This document shows positions 59,929 through 64,000 of a stretch of DNA of 64,000 nucleotides, piece after piece; the stretch's first letter is position 1, and every line of letters begins with the position of its first letter. Location of the stretch: the NCBI GenBank assembly GCA_035772405.1, contig JAYKKM010000193.1, positions 2,379,501 to 2,443,500 of the forward strand, read 5' to 3'. The DNA comes from Chrysogorgia sp. JL179-B06 (taxonomy: Eukaryota; Cnidaria; Anthozoa; Scleralcyonacea; Chrysogorgiidae). A model generated the notes under the pieces. It saw nothing but the letters and a program-made list of their open reading frames with translations, made no database searches and was not told the origin of the DNA. The translations under genes and the position numbers were made by a program.

Positions 59929-60386
59929 CTAAAATGTGGATTGCCTCACCAACAACTACTACAGAAACAACAGAACAGTTAGTATAATAGTTCTAAGGAT
60001 TCATAGTGAAGGAAAATGTCGGACCAGTTGCGATAAAAGCGGCCTTGATGTTGCATTTTTCGCAACTGGTAAAATGTGTATTCCAATTGGTAAAATGTAT
60101 ATATATAATTTCGCAACTGGTAAAATGTATATATTCCAACACTCAAAATTTTCCTTCACTATAAATCCTTAGAACATGTAGTTTAATCGAGTAAAATGCC
60201 AAATATTACTTGTAATATACACAATTCTTCTCCCGGCATTACCACCATTATATATATATATATATACAGAACTCGTAAATAAGCAAACATTTCACGGATA
60301 GCAAATTATGACTGTCGTATCATGAACTTTCGCTTCCTCTGTAAGCCCAAAATGTATCCCCAGTGAGCCGATATACAATTTTCTTT
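59929..60386. other. ACLY intron upstream of exon a
   Basis: Contains a fold-back relic near 60020-60125 (CCAGTTGCGAT/ATCGCAACTGG-like) and an (TA)n run at about 60249-60265. No gene. Confidence 0.55.
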
Positions 60387-61178
60387 AGGCCGAACAAAAA
60401 AATGTTGTGTTTCCGGTAACCCGACCGACCTGAATTTTTTCCTCCGACCTGAATTTTTTTCTCCATATTTTTGCAGACTTGGTTTCAAAATAGACTTAAT
60501 TTGAACTACTGTAAATACGAAGTTCCTTCTAGCTGTATGTATCTTCGCCAAACTCCATTGATGTATAGCTTTCATGCTATGAATGTAGAAGGCGCCTTTG
60601 GGCATATTTCCCGTGTATAGTTTGCTTAGTTTATGCTATAAAATAAATACGAACCTTCGTTTCATGGCGTTGTTACTTGCAAACATGTTTCCCATATAAT
60701 AATTTTCATATGTAATGCCGGTAAATCACTGCACAAATCACATTTTCTCATTGTCATTGGCGGCATTCATCCGATGGAAAATCGACAGCTTCACGGATGA
60801 TTGCATGCATGCGTAACATTACATGGCGGATAGCACAGCAGGGTGTACTTTTAGTTCCAGCTATTAAATGGCGGCAAGAATGTACTAAGGTGTATTGAAT
60901 ATTATGCAAAATATTCACGCAGCAGTAGTTATAGTGGAGTCCAAACAGACTGTCTGTGACAACAGGCATTTTGTCGCGATATGTGTTGTTAGCACTTAGC
61001 AATCAGTATAAGTTACAGGAAATGTTGTATGAATCATCACGGAACTAGAGCTGAGTTGATATTTGATCTTATTAAAAACTAAAAAAAAATTCGCACAATA
61101 AAATTATTTTCCGACCTACCGACCTGGATTTTTTTCAGCTTGTTACCGGAAACACAACATTTTTTTGTTTGGCCTTAG
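60387..61178. repeat. Palindromic MITE
   Basis: AGGCCGAACAAAAAAATGTT near 60388 mirrors AACATTTTTTTGTTTGGCCT near 61157; both ends continue with GTGTTTCCGGTAAC and CCGACCTG words. Confidence 0.85.
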
Positions 61179-61954
61179 CGCATTTGATGAAACATTTGAA
61201 ATATTAGCGATTTCTAATGGCAAGCATATAGATCACCAAACGTATAAACACACATATGGAGAGAAGTGATAGAAACTTCACTATCTGAGCAAATTAATTT
61301 CTTCAAATTGACAAGTTGGTTTGAGCATGATTCGATGAAATTTGTTGAACAACTTCCTGCTTTGCATTTGATTGGTTTTTGACCGACGAATAGAGACAGT
61401 CCCATTAAATTACCTGGCAGGCCGTCAGACATGGGCGCGGAAAGGACATTCCGATTCATGGAGGGCCATGCGGTCTATACTACTCATGTAACATGTGAAT
61501 TTTGGGAATACAATTTTCAGCATTTGGAGAAATAATTCATAGGTAGCATATTCAATTATATTATCAACGAGGTGTCCCCTGGCATACACTGTATGAATTA
61601 TATTGCTGATGGAATTTTAGCAGCTTTTCATAAAAACAAATCTGCAGAGACGATTTTGCTTGGACATCGGGAAAATATAGCCGGCGATTTGCTATACAGT
61701 ACCCGTGAGTCGTTTTCACGTAATCCCCAGTGAATCAAATTTCAAAGAGCAAGGCGGACATGTTGATGTACCTAATAAAAGAAGCTAATTACCTAGGAGT
61801 TCTTATCAGAAGTGAAATGCTGCCTCTGGTCTGACACAGGAGCAGTTGGTACGAGGAATTGGAGCAGTGTTCAGGAATGATACTAGAAATTTTCTATATC
61901 ATAGAGGATCAAATAAATAGAATGTAGGATCTAAACCACGTATCCCATCATATG
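61179..61954. other. ACLY intron, nothing recognised
   Basis: A segment at 61330-61390 (TTTGCATTTGATTGGTTTTTGAC) is similar to 62895-62960 inverted/direct repeats. No gene. Confidence 0.5.
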
Positions 61955-62627
61955 GCGCATTTATAATGTCAAAATTCAATGTGACCATTTGAACGCCATA
62001 CAGTACAGTACATCTAATTCGAACAACATTTACTCGAAAGAGCAAGCCTCGCGAAGTTATAAAATTTCCATTCAAGCAACACTCTTGCCAAATCGAACTT
62101 CACGTTTGTAATATTTGTTGAATTGAACGTCCGAGTTATCTGGCGGCGTTGTGCGGTCATATTTCAAATCGAACAAACGAACGGGAATACCTTCTAATAT
62201 TAAAATAACCTACAGAATTCATGCGGGATGTCACAGTTGTCAAAAACATTGAGGTTATAGTGTCTCCTTGAATTAAGACGCTGTCGTTTTTGCCGTGTTC
62301 CACTCGATAACAATCTAAACCACGTATCAAGGCGATCATATAGCCCATTGTAGCCTTCTAATATTAAAATAACATACGGTAATCATATCGCGCGTTTATA
62401 ATGTCAAAATTCAGTATGACCATTTGAACGCCATTCATCTAATTCGAACAACATTTACTCGAAACGAGCAAGCCTCGCGAAGCTATAAATTTTCCATTCA
62501 AGCGACACTTTTGCCAAATCGAACTTCACGTTTGTAATATTTCTGAATTGAACGACTTATCTGGCGGTTGAGCGGTAATATTTCAAATCGAACAAACGAA
62601 CGTACGGGAATACCCTTCTAATAATAT
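61955..62627. repeat. Diverged tandem duplication, two about 250-bp copies
   Basis: 61955-62205 and 62375-62627 share GACCATTTGAACGCCAT, CATCTAATTCGAACAACATT and TTTCAAATCGAACAAACGAA. Confidence 0.88.
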
Positions 62628-64000
62628 CTGAAACTGAAACCTACGTCACAAAACGTCACAAAACGTCACAAAACTGGACATCCAAATGTGCCGAGTCTAT
62701 GTTCGCTTTACATAGTTCCGCTCAAAATAATAATAACAAGACGCCTGCGAAGAGGTCTGGACATGAAATACAGGGACCCAAGTCAAGATTAGTGTGCTGC
62801 CTCCCTGAGGGTCGGCAGCAATTAAAAATCTATTGTCGAGGTACACCAATATGGTGGAAATGACGTCAAGTGATAACGCTCTATTAGTATTACGAGTCAA
62901 AAACCAATCAAAATGCAAAGCAGGACGTTGTTCAACGAACGTCATCAAACCACGATCAAAACAACTTGTCAATGTGGAAGAAATTAATTTATAAAATTTT
63001 TCGGTTGCCATACCTAAACGAGATATGTAAATACTCTTATTTTTAGTATTTTTTACTTATAATAAGTACGTTGCTTCGTACACATACCAAGAGGGTTGAT
63101 TTCCAGATAAGTGAAATAGAGATCAGAGAATGTGGAATAGAGAGAAACAATAAAGTTTGACAATAACCTACAGAAACAAAAAAACAATATTTGACGTTAA
63201 AAATAAACGTTCCTGCGAGAGTATGTTTCGAAAACTTACATATGAAATACATAATATCAAAAGCCATACATGAATCCAAATTGCAAACTCTAAAAGGTTG
63301 GTGTACTGTACTGCCGTGTGTATAATAATAATAATAAAGACATATTAGGAGCATGTGCCTGGATGTGCATAATGAATGTCTTACCCCAGATACATGTAGA
63401 TGTCTAACATACCCAGAGTGCGAGTACCTATGGTCCAGCAAGCTCATTGTGAGTTCCATATATATGTAGAACTCACTGCTGTGGTATTACCTAAACCATA
63501 ACCGCATGGGTGGTTGGATAAAGGGCATATTCAAATATCCCACCAATTGCACAAGGGTTACTCATTTGGAGCAAAATACATTTTGGTGCGGATTCAGCCC
63601 GTATTTTTTAATTTTAAAATTTCGGCTTGAGTCCATTAAAACCTTTTATTATTTATTTAAAAGAATTCGTGATCGTTGATTGGCTAACAGCCAACGGTGA
63701 AATAACACAAACTTCGGCCTTGATAATTCTTCATATCATGCTCAACCTCATTCAATAATTGATAAATGTCGCTTAGGTTCACACGTGAGTATAAGCATAA
63801 GGACAAAACAAAAGGCAAAACAAAGGAATGAAGTCAAGCCTGTGACATAAGAATCGTCATAGGCATAACATCATAGTGCAAGCATAAGCCAAGAGCAGAA
63901 TAAAAGACGAAACAAAGAAAAATTCTCGTTGTCTTCGCAAGTCCCAGAGGAAAAGTCATGCTTTGTTTTCGTAATGATCTTGTCATGCTTATGCTTATGT
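62628..64000. other. ACLY intron, nothing recognised to window end
   Basis: A LINE 3'-end scrap with (TAA)n at 63323-63355 (AAGACATATTAGGAGCAT, compare 2322-2345). Open frames here have no domain I recognise. Confidence 0.5.

Noticed and set aside
59353..59430. Functional tRNA gene
   Set aside because: Position 33 is C rather than U, the T stem has a mismatch, and a shared SINE tail follows, with other copies nearby.
62697..63011. 104-aa minus-strand open frame
   Set aside because: No recognisable domain; its sequence overlaps a short repeated segment (61330-61390 against 62895-62960).

Overview
The window is animal nuclear DNA. It is AT-rich, intron-dense and full of fold-back repeats. Twenty-three exons on the minus strand, all in frame and with matching splice phases, spell out about 750 residues of ATP-citrate synthase (ACLY). 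The gene enters from the right (first visible exon 59828-59928) and leaves to the left (last visible exon 827-970), so almost the whole window is ACLY introns. The repeat content and the relatives I recall for the virus-like genes suggest a marine invertebrate, most likely a cnidarian; that is inference, not shown by the sequence.

The main feature is a 12,238-bp Polinton/Maverick-like element at 6957-19194, inside the ACLY intron 4304-19389. It is bounded by identical 48-bp terminal inverted repeats and a perfect 6-bp target duplication (TAGCTG). An uninterrupted relative of the host repeat it entered is present at 48493-48651. Left to right it carries: a small ORF and a protein-primed family B DNA polymerase on the plus strand; a tightly packed block of nine or ten minus-strand genes (zinc ribbon protein, coiled-coil and membrane mini-proteins, a BRO-N/VRR-NUC nuclease, a two-TM protein, a fibre-like protein, a 574-aa protein with 26-aa repeats); and a plus-strand group (jelly-roll-like protein, truncated integrase, small helical protein). 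I recognise no packaging ATPase, no adenain-like protease and no standard double jelly-roll capsid gene. Both ends also fold into palindromes (218 bp left, 100 bp right), and starts are preceded by a shared TATA-like motif. The copy looks defective: the polymerase is split by two nearby frame changes, one mini-gene is frameshifted and the integrase has lost two of its three catalytic acids.

The rest is layered host mobile DNA: at least seven families of TTAA-flanked palindromic MITEs (piggyBac-like), an hAT-like MITE with an 8-bp duplication, four LINE reverse-transcriptase tail fragments, several tRNA-derived SINE families, fold-back elements and minisatellites. Several insertions are nested, which gives a relative order of events. 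The ACLY exons themselves are untouched.
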